A stretch of DNA of 64,000 nucleotides from Stieleria varia (GTDB lineage Bacteria > Planctomycetota > Planctomycetia > Pirellulales > Pirellulaceae): contig NZ_CP151726.1 of NCBI RefSeq assembly GCF_038443385.1, positions 1,054,001 through 1,118,000 on the forward strand. Reading direction: 5' to 3'. Positions 44,093 through 53,487 of this stretch are shown piece after piece. The stretch's first letter is position 1, and each line of letters begins with the position of its first letter. Under the pieces are notes generated by a model. The model saw only the letters and a list, made by a program, of their open reading frames with translations, had not been told where the DNA came from and ran no database searches. A program made the position numbers and the translations under genes.

Positions 44093-46882
44093 TCATGACA
44101 AGTCCGGCTCCATCGACTCCAACACTCGGACTTCCCCCGCGGGAACGCTCCTACAGAAATCTAGGGCTCGGTCCAGTGTTTCGCCAAAGTACTCCAGACG
44201 CTCGGCAACGGTTGCCAGCACGGCGGATCCACTGTGAATGGCAATCCTGAGTTGTAGCGAGTCTTGAGTATCGGCCAACAAGCAATCGCCTGCAGCCAAA
44301 GCCGACGGTTGGTCATGAAATACGCAAACGATTGTACGGCCTAAGGATTTCACACAGACGCCTCCCAGAGCCGAAACGGATCCAGGCAATCGATTGAGAT
44401 ACTGGTGGACTGATGCATAAGTCCGAGCAATTGAATCGTCCACCGCTGAATGATCCAACAAGATCTCGCAGACCATGAAAGTGATTTGATCGATCAACGC
44501 CGGCACATCGACGGACAAAATTTCACGGGGAAAAAGTTCTCGGAACAATGCCAGTGACGTGACATAGGCAGCCGTCAGAACCGTCTTTGACTCTGAGTTG
44601 CGTTCGATCCTGACGAGGAGTTCTCGAGAAAACCGGTTGACAATTGTCACTCGCTGACCTTCGTCACTCAACTCGATCCACTCGCCTCCGAATCGTTCGC
44701 TCAATTCGACCCGGCATCGGTGCTGCTTCGCATCTGACCTCACCCTTAACGATACCGACTTGGGCAACATCGGACTGCTGATACGATAATCGCCTTCACA
44801 CAGCGACATCGTGATTTCATCTTGCTGCAACGATTCCAAACGACGCTGGGCAACGACGTGCGGCAAATGAAAGGGACCACCGACGCAGTAGGTTTTCGTT
44901 TCAACGTCTCGAATCGAGTGGTTGACGCAAAACACGAGTTCCACGTCGTGCGCCGCGTCGCAACGAAACTCGGCGTCGCAGACGTCACAGCGACCGTGGG
45001 ATTGCACATCCCTGAGCGTGTCGACTTGCGATGTGGGAACTCGGCAGTGGGGACAATGGATGTCCCAACGCAGAATCAACAATCCGACGTGAGCGGCGTG
45101 CAGACAAGCGTCGATCACTTTGGTGCGACTAACGCCCCAGCGCTCGGCAAGTTCAAACGGACGGATGCGAGCGACTTCCTGCGGCGCCGCATGACTTAGA
45201 AAATCAGAAAACAGCAACATGATATTGGCGTCCACACCACGTGCGCCCAGTTGCGAAATGCTCTCATCCAGTTGCCTGCTCTTTTCATTTCCCAGATTTT
45301 TGCTGGGCTCGAAAGCGTCGTAGCGATAGGCCTGTTGCTGCGATGCACCGACGATGGTGTCGATGCGACGATACACTCGCTCAAACTCTTTGACCGATCG
45401 CCTACCGACTTGGAAGTCCGCGAAAGCGATCCCGAGCAGCCCCCTGGGTTTCACCTCAATGCGGTGCACGAGTGTGGTGCCACCGTCGCTGCGAGGCGTC
45501 AAGTCGACCGTACTGAGCACCCATTGCAACGGTCCCTTGGACAGCTTTCTCAAGACCGACATGCGTTTCGCTTCGATCCACTCATAGGGATGCTCCGTCC
45601 AACAAAGCCGCATGCCCAAGAAACGAAGGCTTGCGTGGAGCCGAAGCTCGCCGTCAACGCCACGCTGAAACTCGAAATTGGCCGGCGGCAAATGAGTTGC
45701 CCGATTGATTCGATCGGTGTTGGACACGAACGGCCACAATGCCTCCGCCGACGAATTCAACTCGCATCGAATTTCATACTCCCGAACATCGGCATATTCT
45801 CGACTTTCGATCGTCGTCAGCTCATTGGTTCCTGTGGGCTGACCGTCAAGGATCCGTTGGATTTCGGCCAACAATTCCGCAGCATCGGCAAATCGATCCA
45901 GCGGATTTTTTTCCAGAGTCCGCGTGACCAAGCGGCTGACCGGTTCACTGATGCTTGGGCAAACCGAAGAGAGCGATGCCGGTTTCTCATGGCGATGCTT
46001 TTCAATCAGTTCGATGAAACTGTTTGACTGCAGAGGAGAGTGTCCTGAAAGCATCTCGTAGAGCGTCGCCCCCATGGAGTAAATGTCTGCCGACGCATCG
46101 ATTCGATCACCGTGCAAGCATTGCTCCGGCGCCATGTACTGAGGTGTTCCCAGCAACGCATGAGTACGTGTCAAATCCTGTGACTCCGACTGGTCGATCT
46201 CTCGAGCCAGTCCAAAATCAGTCAGCTTGACATCGCCGATCACCACGTCGGGCCAGTCACGAGGATCGGCGTCGCATTGTCGGTCCAGCAATGTTGAGGC
46301 GATCATGATGTTCGCCGGTTTGATGTCACGGTGCACGATCCCCAGTTGGTGCAACTCATCCAGCCCCATCAAGAGCAACGAAACCAATTGCAACGACAAT
46401 CGTTCGGGCAACGGGGCATGAATCTCAAGCATCTGCTTGAGGCTCAGTCCATCGACAAAGTCAGTGACGATGAATCGAACACCGGATTCATCGCCGACCT
46501 CGTGCAATCGAGCAATCGACGCGTGCGTCGAGCGAGCGAGAATCCGAGCCTCTTTAGCGAACCTCTCCGATGCGTCGGCACGCTGGGCAACATCAGCCCG
46601 CAATACCTTGACGGCGACGACTTGACCGGCATCGTCCGTGCCGCGATAGACCGTGCCCATTCCGCCGGACCCGACACACTGACCGATGGTGTATTTCCCC
46701 AATCGCACGGGCCTTACTACGGGCCTTACTACGGGGCTTGCCGAGGAATCTCCGAGCGACTCTTGAAACTTCTGAACGCCATTGCTGCCCTGTGTCTCGG
46801 CATCCCCGTACCAACTCGGTGCCTCAGCAAGCAGTTCATGCTCGGCTACATCTTGCTCGGACGGGTTGGCTTCGAAGTTCAA
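44093..46882 (-). CDS. Ser/Thr kinase fused to SRPBCC, DUF5939 and a degenerate adenylate/guanylate cyclase domain
   Basis: 929 residues; TTG at 46882 is taken because an in-frame TGA lies just upstream. Kinase domain about 62-345: GSGGMGTVY, VAVKVL, HRDIKPANIM, LTDFGLAR, GTPQYMAPEQ, DIYSMGATLYEM. Residues about 365-515 resemble an SRPBCC/polyketide-cyclase-like fold (YEIRCELNSSAEALWPFVSNTD). Residues about 540-770 match DUF5939, with Cys pairs CPHC and CDVCDAEFRC and an HTH-like AERWGVSRTKV. The end, about 780-929, resembles a class III cyclase homology domain (RIAIHSGSAVLA, EYFGETLDRA), but the metal-binding aspartates are not evident. A kinase coupled to a cyclase-like sensor is highly unusual; roles beyond the kinase are inference. 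Confidence 0.85.
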   Translation of the reverse strand: MNFEANPSEQDVAEHELLAEAPSWYGDAETQGSNGVQKFQESLGDSSASPVVRPVVRPVRLGKYTIGQCVGSGGMGTVYRGTDDAGQVVAVKVLRADVAQRADASERFAKEARILARSTHASIARLHEVGDESGVRFIVTDFVDGLSLKQMLEIHAPLPERLSLQLVSLLLMGLDELHQLGIVHRDIKPANIMIASTLLDRQCDADPRDWPDVVIGDVKLTDFGLAREIDQSESQDLTRTHALLGTPQYMAPEQCLHGDRIDASADIYSMGATLYEMLSGHSPLQSNSFIELIEKHRHEKPASLSSVCPSISEPVSRLVTRTLEKNPLDRFADAAELLAEIQRILDGQPTGTNELTTIESREYADVREYEIRCELNSSAEALWPFVSNTDRINRATHLPPANFEFQRGVDGELRLHASLRFLGMRLCWTEHPYEWIEAKRMSVLRKLSKGPLQWVLSTVDLTPRSDGGTTLVHRIEVKPRGLLGIAFADFQVGRRSVKEFERVYRRIDTIVGASQQQAYRYDAFEPSKNLGNEKSRQLDESISQLGARGVDANIMLLFSDFLSHAAPQEVARIRPFELAERWGVSRTKVIDACLHAAHVGLLILRWDIHCPHCRVPTSQVDTLRDVQSHGRCDVCDAEFRCDAAHDVELVFCVNHSIRDVETKTYCVGGPFHLPHVVAQRRLESLQQDEITMSLCEGDYRISSPMLPKSVSLRVRSDAKQHRCRVELSERFGGEWIELSDEGQRVTIVNRFSRELLVRIERNSESKTVLTAAYVTSLALFRELFPREILSVDVPALIDQITFMVCEILLDHSAVDDSIARTYASVHQYLNRLPGSVSALGGVCVKSLGRTIVCVFHDQPSALAAGDCLLADTQDSLQLRIAIHSGSAVLATVAERLEYFGETLDRALDFCRSVPAGEVRVLESMEPDLS

Positions 46883-46988
46883 ACGAAACGACTCTCAAAT
46901 GGACAAGATTCGATACACAGCTCAGCGGACGCAACTCAGAGCTCCCTGCGTCAGTCTACCTACTATGGCGAGCCGATCTCCTTATCAC

Positions 46989-47321
46989 TCATTTATCCCG
47001 CTCAAAAAAACGCTTGGCACGCTCCGTTGCGGCGTCCATCAGTTGATCCGTTTTCTCGGTTGCGGTTTCTGAGAGCCGCTGCGAGTCCATCCCTTTGATC
47101 GCGTCGATCGCCTTGTCGGCACTGGCAGAGAGGACAGGTTGGACTTCGTCGGCAAAGCTTTGGAATCGAGTCTCCACTCGCTCGGTTGCTTGGATCGCTC
47201 GCTCCATTTTGGGCAGCAAGCCGAACAACAGCCCTCCGGCCCCAGCGGTCAGTACCACCAAGTTTCCCGCCAGCAGCCAAGTGATGGTCGTCAGTTTTTT
47301 TGTACTATCGGAATCGTTCAT
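46989..47321 (-). CDS. Small single-pass membrane protein with coiled tail
   Basis: 110 residues from ATG 47321; AGGA is about six bases upstream. One membrane helix (ITWLLAGNLVVLTAGAGGLLFGLL) is followed by a polar helical segment with charged heptads (KMERAIQATERVETRFQSFADEV) and a C-terminal amphipathic stretch (TEKTDQLMDAATERAKRFFE). No family recognised. The 206-residue reading back to 47609 is less likely. Confidence 0.6.
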   Translation of the reverse strand: MNDSDSTKKLTTITWLLAGNLVVLTAGAGGLLFGLLPKMERAIQATERVETRFQSFADEVQPVLSASADKAIDAIKGMDSQRLSETATEKTDQLMDAATERAKRFFERDK

Positions 47322-47482
47322 GTTGATCCTGTTGAGTGGGGATGGATGACGCCAGTGACATTGTAGAACGCCCGCCAGAGGGGTGCACGGCCACCAAACA
47401 CGCGTCCCACTACGGTTTCGTGTAGGATTAAAGCCATCGGATCGTGGAAAAATCGGGACAAACCCGGCAGACGAGGCATGAA

Positions 47483-47827
47483 ATGAAGAGCGGCGACTAT
47501 CACGGCTGGGACGCTGAAGGCGACAACTGGCGTTTTGCCAACGTGATCGGACATCCTCAAGGAGAACGCGTTTTCTTGATCGAAGACTTTGGTCGCGACA
47601 CGACGCCACGCGAAGCCCTGTCGGCCATCATGTCCGCGACCGCTCAGTTCCAAGGACGAGTTCAAGTCGTTTGCACGGAAACCAATCGCCGATTGATCGA
47701 AAAACTCAAGGCGGCGTCGCTGCTGAAGGTGGCCCCGATGACCGTCGGAGGTCAAGAACAATGGGGGATCTTGGGTGTCCGCAGCAAGTCTCCGCCCAAG
47801 AAAACATCCTGGTGGAAGTTTTGGTGA
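47483..47827 (+). CDS. Hypothetical protein
   Basis: 114 residues from ATG 47483; GAGG is seven bases upstream. A mixed alpha/beta pattern (DNWRFANVIGHPQGERVFLIEDFG; FQGRVQVVCTETNRRLIEKLKAASLLKVAPM) ends in a basic, Trp-rich tail (KKTSWWKFW). It is soluble. Family not recognised; divergent from the small membrane protein at 47321. Confidence 0.55.
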   Translation: MKSGDYHGWDAEGDNWRFANVIGHPQGERVFLIEDFGRDTTPREALSAIMSATAQFQGRVQVVCTETNRRLIEKLKAASLLKVAPMTVGGQEQWGILGVRSKSPPKKTSWWKFW

Positions 47828-48064
47828 AATCGAGCGGACATCGCTTTGTGACTGTTTTAGAGATCTTAGGGAGAATGACCGCCCCAGGAACTTCGCTTGC
47901 GCAAGGTTGCCTTCGTGACGATACGCTAAAGAATTAGACTGACGCGTCGGAGGTTTGGCGGGACTTCATTTGGGCGCGAGACTCCGTTGAGGCAAGCGTA
48001 TCGGAGTCTCTGATCGGGCAACAATCGAGACACCCAAATTGATTCGTGTGACCTTGGACGAGTG

Positions 48065-49243
48065 ATGAGCGACGTTTCCGATCAAGCCGAGCTGCATCGC
48101 GACCTGCGCGGAGAGTCCAAGTTCCAGCGCGCGCCGCTGAAGACATCCGCGATCGCGGCGACAGCAGTCGCATTGATCACATTGGGCATCGCCCTTTCCG
48201 ATCAAGGGGAGCCCGTCGTGGTTCCGGCGAAAGAAAACTCTTCCGCGTCTGCTGCACCTGCCGAGACAATCCAAGATACCGACACCCCTTTGGCGGCGCG
48301 TGTCTATCGAGCCGGATTCTTTGATGAATATGTCCAGCCGGAGATCGCAAGAGCGGATCAACTCAACCGTGAGTCGGCTGAACGTTGCTTGAAACGCATC
48401 GACACGCTGATCGATCAATACCACCGCGGCGTCGATCCCTTCGTTCGCGACCTGACGAGCTTGTCGACTCGTTTCGGGATCGTTCGTCGCATGCCGGGCG
48501 GATGGTGGAATCAAGACGATCGGGTGCAAACGTACGTACGTGACAAGTTTGAACAACACTTGTTTTCGCAAGAAACGCTACTGGCCGATGTCTCCGCCGT
48601 CTTGAACGAATTCAAACAAGAGATCGACACCAACCAGCGACGCATGCTGGTCAGCATCAAGGCAGCCCTGTCCGAATCCGACCTGCCCAGTGTTTTGACC
48701 CAGGAGTATCCGGAATTCTTTGACGGTGTCTCCAAAAGTCTGCAAGGCTATGCAGCCGACCAAGGAACCAGTAGCGTGCACAACATGGTCGGTGCCTTCG
48801 TGCTCGGCGAAGCGGGAGCCTTTGCCGCCCGCTCTCTGCTGGGCGGATTGCTGGCTCGATTCGCACCATCGGCTGCCGTTGCGGCCGCGTCGGGTGCGAC
48901 GGCAGCGGCTGGCTCATCCGCCGCCGGTGCGGGGAGTGGTTCTCTGGGCGGTCCGGTGGGCGCGGTGGTCGGGTTTGGCGTCGGCCTGGCCGTCGGGTTA
49001 GTGATCGATTGGTGGATGACTGAACGATTCGAAGCCGAATTGAGCAGCCAAATGCACGGATACTTGGACGATCTGAACCGGGCTTTGATCTCCGGCCCTG
49101 ACGCGTCCATGGCCGGATCGGTTAAAACGGATACTCCGTCGGTCGGACTTGCCGTCGCATTGCCTCAGCTCTGTGATGGGTTGGCCGATGCCTATCGCGA
49201 ACGTTTCTTTGAACAGATTGTCTCCGGAGCCCCCACGCCGTGA
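48065..49243 (+). CDS. Membrane-associated hypothetical protein with Gly/Ala-rich hydrophobic hairpin
   Basis: 392 residues from ATG 48065 (GTG at 48062 is possible). An N-terminal hydrophobic segment lies at about 27-45. A long helical, charged ectodomain follows (about 75-220: RADQLNRESAERCLKRIDTL). Then comes a long Gly/Ala/Ser-rich hydrophobic segment with zipper spacing (GAVVGFGVGLAVGLVIDWWM) at about 290-320. The tail is mixed. No family recognised. Its TGA overlaps the GTG of the next gene, so the two form an operon. Confidence 0.6.
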   Translation: MSDVSDQAELHRDLRGESKFQRAPLKTSAIAATAVALITLGIALSDQGEPVVVPAKENSSASAAPAETIQDTDTPLAARVYRAGFFDEYVQPEIARADQLNRESAERCLKRIDTLIDQYHRGVDPFVRDLTSLSTRFGIVRRMPGGWWNQDDRVQTYVRDKFEQHLFSQETLLADVSAVLNEFKQEIDTNQRRMLVSIKAALSESDLPSVLTQEYPEFFDGVSKSLQGYAADQGTSSVHNMVGAFVLGEAGAFAARSLLGGLLARFAPSAAVAAASGATAAAGSSAAGAGSGSLGGPVGAVVGFGVGLAVGLVIDWWMTERFEAELSSQMHGYLDDLNRALISGPDASMAGSVKTDTPSVGLAVALPQLCDGLADAYRERFFEQIVSGAPTP

Positions 49244-50316
49244 CCCAAACAACCAGCCGCAGATCAATCAACCGAACTATGCCTCAAGCCTCACGCCAAG
49301 CCTCTGGTCTCGGGGTGAATACAAAGCTGATCGCGATCCTACTGACAACGTTGACGCTGCTGGCACCGGGCAATCTTCCGTCTGCCAATGCAGCGCCCGT
49401 GCCCGCCGTCAGCACTTCGGTCGCCAAGGCAGTGGCCAAGTTCTTTGGCAAGGAAGGCGTCGAGGAAGCCTCTGAGTTTCTAGCAAAGAAAGGTGGCCGC
49501 GAACTGGTCGAACGCGTCAGCAGCGCCGCGGCTCGCGAAGGTGGCGAAGAAGCAGTGGAACAGGTCGCCTTGCTGACATCAAAGTACGGTCCCGAAGCAC
49601 TTGCCGCACTGGACAACGCACCCTCGATTGCTCCTCTCTTGTCAGCCGTTTCGGAACTTTCGGAGACGCAGGCCAAGTCCGCGTTGGCGCGTTTGGCCGC
49701 CGGGACGACCGGCAAGGAACTGGCAGAGACCGTTGTCAAACATGGCTCATCCGCTTTGCGAAGCGAACTGCTGCATCCCGGCGTCGGCGGCATGCTGGTC
49801 CGCGTCTTTGGCGAGGAAGGTGCCGAATTGGCGACCAGCCTGACCAGCAAGCAAGCAATTGCGATGGGACGTCATGCCGATGAACTCGCGCAACTGCCGA
49901 TCACTCAACGCAACGGAATCTTGTCGCTGATGCGAAACGACGCCGAACGGATGGTCGGTTTCATGGGCCGATTCGTCGAAGCCAATCCGGGCAAGACGTT
50001 GTTCACCGCCGCGACCACCACTGTGATCTTGGCCGAACCGGATCGAATCCTAGGCGGCGAAGAAATCGTGTTCGATGCCGATGGCAATCCGATCGTTGTC
50101 AGCAAGTCCGGAATCGCCGGTCGTACACTGCAGGCAGGTGGAGAAGCCGTTGCACATGCTTCGACGAATTACCTCCGCCCGCTTTTCCTGACCGTATTGG
50201 CGTTCATCAGTGTCTTCGCAACTCTTTGGATCGCGTTAAAACTGATGCACATCAATCGACGCGAAAAACTCAAGACGGCCATGCTGCAGGAAAAAACCAC
50301 CAAGCATTTGGAGTGA
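49240..50316 (+). CDS. Secreted/anchored hypothetical protein, partner of the preceding gene
   Basis: 358 residues, GTG start in a GTGA overlap. A signal-like segment (LIAILLTTLTLLAPGNLPSANAAP, about 30-52) precedes a long all-helical region rich in Ala/Glu/Leu with repeated motifs (FLAKKGGRELVERV, GEEAVEQVALLTSKYG, LARLAAGTTGKEL). One membrane helix sits near the C-terminus (FLTVLAFISVFATLWIALKLM), followed by basic residues. So the helical part is extracytoplasmic. Family not recognised; translationally coupled with the upstream membrane protein. Confidence 0.6.
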   Translation: MTQTTSRRSINRTMPQASRQASGLGVNTKLIAILLTTLTLLAPGNLPSANAAPVPAVSTSVAKAVAKFFGKEGVEEASEFLAKKGGRELVERVSSAAAREGGEEAVEQVALLTSKYGPEALAALDNAPSIAPLLSAVSELSETQAKSALARLAAGTTGKELAETVVKHGSSALRSELLHPGVGGMLVRVFGEEGAELATSLTSKQAIAMGRHADELAQLPITQRNGILSLMRNDAERMVGFMGRFVEANPGKTLFTAATTTVILAEPDRILGGEEIVFDADGNPIVVSKSGIAGRTLQAGGEAVAHASTNYLRPLFLTVLAFISVFATLWIALKLMHINRREKLKTAMLQEKTTKHLE

Positions 50317-50317
50317 T

Positions 50318-52474
50318 TCAGTTCGGCCGTTCACCGATTCGCCAAACACCTTCCCGCAACCGCTGGCCGGGGATACTGGTTGCGGTCAACAACGACTCAA
50401 AGTAGTCGTCGGCGCCACCGCGAAAATCGACCAATAGCGTCACCTGTTTCTCGGCAAGCCATTCCGATAGATCGATCGACTGCTTTGAACTCTCCTGTAA
50501 AGCAACACGATCCAGAATCGCATAGAAATGTTCGCGATCTCTCAAGAACGCATCACCACGATGGTGCAACGCGAAAGCTTCGGCGTACGAATCACTCCAA
50601 AAGATTCCTTGCTTGATCCACCAATACGATTCGTTTTCTTTGGCGTCGACGTAGAGAACCACGTCATCATGTTTCAAATACTCCGGCCTTGTCTTGGCCA
50701 AAGTGTCGTCCAGTGATTTCGTTGATGCGTCTTCTGCACGCTGTTTCAAGTAAGGCAGGTCAAAATCCAGCAAACTGTTGACGCCGCGCAGACCTGTCAG
50801 CGGGCTGCGTCGTCTCATCGAATAGAAAACGCAACTCACCAAGATCAGCACGAGCACGGCCGACATCGCAAATCGATGAACAAACGGGCGATGATGCTCG
50901 GCGAGCCATCCGTTGACGATCCACGACAGGCTGCACGAGACAGCGACCAAGCCTGGCAAAAAGGCGAACCAATGCAATCGCTCGACACCTCCTGAGAGAT
51001 GGGGCGCAGCGGTCAAGACGAAACGTGAAGCGAACCAGAGCAACCACAGGGCTGCAATCGTGTAACTGGCGGCAAGCCACTGCCTGATGGCGTTGGATGA
51101 TCGATTCTTGCTGATGAGTCTGAACGTCAACAATAGCCAAGCACCATGAAGCGTCAGCAGCAGAGCGTCACCTGATATCACGGATGCCTTGAGCGAAAAT
51201 GTTTCCCCGACCCATTGCGTGGTGTCCAACTCCAACCCATTGTCCTGCAGCCCCGCATACAGACCGGTCCAGTAATGCAGGGGGCGTCCTGATTGATGGT
51301 CGACAAAATCGATATCGACGATTTCCCGAATTTGGTCGTGATGGCTTTGCGCATCACCCAACAACAGGACCACGACAAACAAAAGGACGGACGCGACAGA
51401 AATTGCCGCAACCCGGCGCAGGCAACCGAAGGTGGCTTTCGCACTCAACAGGGCAACCCAAGGACATAGCATCACCAGATAGACCGCCGTCATCGGATGA
51501 AATTTGACGATCGCTGGAGCGAGGAACAACAGCGGCCACAGCGAATGACGGGAACCGCGTATCCAACGATAGGCAAGCAGTGCCACTGCCGGAATCAAAA
51601 CGAACAGACAAACGTCTTTGTCGAGCAGAAAGGTGTTGGTCAAACGAAACGAGTAATTGAAAGCGGTGTAGTTTCGATACCAGAGCAGCACGGGGCCGAA
51701 CATCGCCAACATCGTGATCCACGGTGCCCGGCGTGTTCTGGAGAGTTGGCTGACCACGTACCAAAACACTAGAAGTGCCGTTGCCGCCAACGGGATGGGA
51801 GCGTAGATCCGCAATGTTTGATCGACCGGCACGCCGGCGGCGTCGGCCATCAGACAGGGCAGCATGTGCCAAAGATGCGCGTTCCATCTTGGCATCGCTT
51901 CGTCAACGCCCATCCCCTTCATCCCGATCGCGCTGACAGACAAACTGTCCTCCGCGACCATGTCCTGCTGCTGCAGAACAAACTGTCCGATGTCGTTTGA
52001 TCTCGACACCCGATAAACGGACACTGAGAAAACGATGATTCCCGCAATGATACCCATCGTGGGCAGCGACCATGATTGAGTCACGGGCATTCGTCCTGAA
52101 TCTTTCCTAAGCCGACGCGCGCGATCGATGATGACAAACAGCAGAAACAACAAGAAGACGATCTGGTAGGTCGCAAGTCTCCAACCCAACGACGATGCGA
52201 TCACTCCTAGTGTCGAATGAATCCCAAGACTACTGACCGCTGCGGCAAAATAGCGTGACAGAAATGAGCATCGCCGTCCGGTCCAACGCGCAGAGACCAG
52301 CCAACCTGGCACCAGAAAGATGGCCCAAACGGCCTGCACCCTCAGGTCACCGGCGATCCCATCGGTCACACCATTCCAAAACACCCAGGTGAGGACGACA
52401 GTGGCAACCGCCAGCAAGGTCTGCATCACCAAGAGGGGACGCAGGTCACGAAAGAGCATACGAGCAAGATTCAT
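50318..52474 (-). CDS. Polytopic membrane protein (GT39/GT87-like)
   Basis: 718 residues from ATG 52474 (the TTG at 52546 is less likely). About twelve hydrophobic segments run from residue 15 to 550 (LLVMQTLLAVATVVLTWVFW, IVFLLFLLFVIIDRA, LWPLLFLAPAIVKFHPMTAV). A periplasmic-type loop with MKGMGVDEAMPRWNAHLWHM precedes helix 5. The C-terminal 160 residues are soluble with YLKHDDVVLYVDAKENE. This resembles membrane glycosyltransferases acting on polyprenyl sugars, but a specific family is not certain. It is convergent with the preceding gene (one base between). Confidence 0.65.
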   Translation of the reverse strand: MNLARMLFRDLRPLLVMQTLLAVATVVLTWVFWNGVTDGIAGDLRVQAVWAIFLVPGWLVSARWTGRRCSFLSRYFAAAVSSLGIHSTLGVIASSLGWRLATYQIVFLLFLLFVIIDRARRLRKDSGRMPVTQSWSLPTMGIIAGIIVFSVSVYRVSRSNDIGQFVLQQQDMVAEDSLSVSAIGMKGMGVDEAMPRWNAHLWHMLPCLMADAAGVPVDQTLRIYAPIPLAATALLVFWYVVSQLSRTRRAPWITMLAMFGPVLLWYRNYTAFNYSFRLTNTFLLDKDVCLFVLIPAVALLAYRWIRGSRHSLWPLLFLAPAIVKFHPMTAVYLVMLCPWVALLSAKATFGCLRRVAAISVASVLLFVVVLLLGDAQSHHDQIREIVDIDFVDHQSGRPLHYWTGLYAGLQDNGLELDTTQWVGETFSLKASVISGDALLLTLHGAWLLLTFRLISKNRSSNAIRQWLAASYTIAALWLLWFASRFVLTAAPHLSGGVERLHWFAFLPGLVAVSCSLSWIVNGWLAEHHRPFVHRFAMSAVLVLILVSCVFYSMRRRSPLTGLRGVNSLLDFDLPYLKQRAEDASTKSLDDTLAKTRPEYLKHDDVVLYVDAKENESYWWIKQGIFWSDSYAEAFALHHRGDAFLRDREHFYAILDRVALQESSKQSIDLSEWLAEKQVTLLVDFRGGADDYFESLLTATSIPGQRLREGVWRIGERPN

Positions 52475-52614
52475 AACGGAAGATTCTAACGACCAAGAAC
52501 ACGCTGAACGATCGGGGAATCGGTTACGATAATGATTGAAGTCCAACTCATCGGGATTTTGCTCGCGATCTCTCCTCTCCCTTCTCTTCTTCGCTCGTCT
52601 CTGGAGGCACTCTG

Positions 52615-53484
52615 ATGGATTTGATCATTGCATGCATCGTGGTGGCGACCATTTGCGTTCTGGCCTATTGGCGTGTTCCCATTTGGATCGGGAAGCCCAA
52701 GCCTTTGGCCAGTTGGATCGTTGTGGTCACGGCGCTTTCCGCTTTGGCATTTGTCTTTTTGGTAAAAGACCGTTTGTTCTTGGCAAATGGGTTTCCCTTT
52801 TCAACAGCCATCATCGCAACCAACCTGACGCCTGTCTTGCTCAGCATTGCGGCTGCCGGCGCGTTGAAGATGGCCGGTCGTCCGTTCTATCGACGCGTGG
52901 GGCTTTCCATCATCCTGCTGTTGTTTGCGGCCGTCTCGTTGGCTCAGCCCATCATGCAACCGATCATTCGCCCGGTGCAGTCCAGCGAACATACCATTTG
53001 GTATCGCGGCGGCGTTTGCCAACAATCCAGCACCGTCACCTGCAGCCCGGCTGCGGCCGTCACGTTGATGAAAGCTCATGAAATCGATTCCAACGAACGT
53101 GAGATGATCGACCTTTGCTTGACGGACCGAAATGGCACGGCGACCCTTGGCCTGTGGCGGGGAATCTGTTTGGCGACCAAGGAAACGCCGCACCGCCCGG
53201 TGATCTTGGACGCGGAACTAGCGGACTTGCTCGGGCAAACAGACCGAAAAGAAGTTTTCCCCTGCTTGATCCTAGTTGGCTTTCCCCAATTTGCCCCGCC
53301 GGATCCGGTTTATACAAAACAATATGGCTGGCCACCGGGGTTCAGGCACAGCGTGGTTCTCTTTGGGCCACATCCCGATGGCGGCCTCGATATCGGTGAC
53401 CCATCGATTGGTCGCGAACGATGGAGCGAGCAGGACTTGAGCGTGTTATGGCGAGGCGAAGGAATACGATTGGTCAATCGATGA
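52615..53484 (+). CDS. Membrane-anchored C39-like cysteine protease
   Basis: 289 residues. Three or four membrane helices occupy about 1-110. Then comes a C39-like fold: QQSSTVTCSPAAAVTLM with the catalytic cysteine at about C143 and glutamines 136-137, RHSVVLFG with the histidine at about 245, and a DIGDPSIG aspartate. Peptidase C39 enzymes cut leader peptides (after GG) during export or process cell-wall peptides. Without an ABC transporter it is not the usual bacteriocin exporter; substrate unknown. It is convergent with the TlpA-like gene. Confidence 0.8.
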   Translation: MDLIIACIVVATICVLAYWRVPIWIGKPKPLASWIVVVTALSALAFVFLVKDRLFLANGFPFSTAIIATNLTPVLLSIAAAGALKMAGRPFYRRVGLSIILLLFAAVSLAQPIMQPIIRPVQSSEHTIWYRGGVCQQSSTVTCSPAAAVTLMKAHEIDSNEREMIDLCLTDRNGTATLGLWRGICLATKETPHRPVILDAELADLLGQTDRKEVFPCLILVGFPQFAPPDPVYTKQYGWPPGFRHSVVLFGPHPDGGLDIGDPSIGRERWSEQDLSVLWRGEGIRLVNR

Positions 53485-53487
53485 CGC

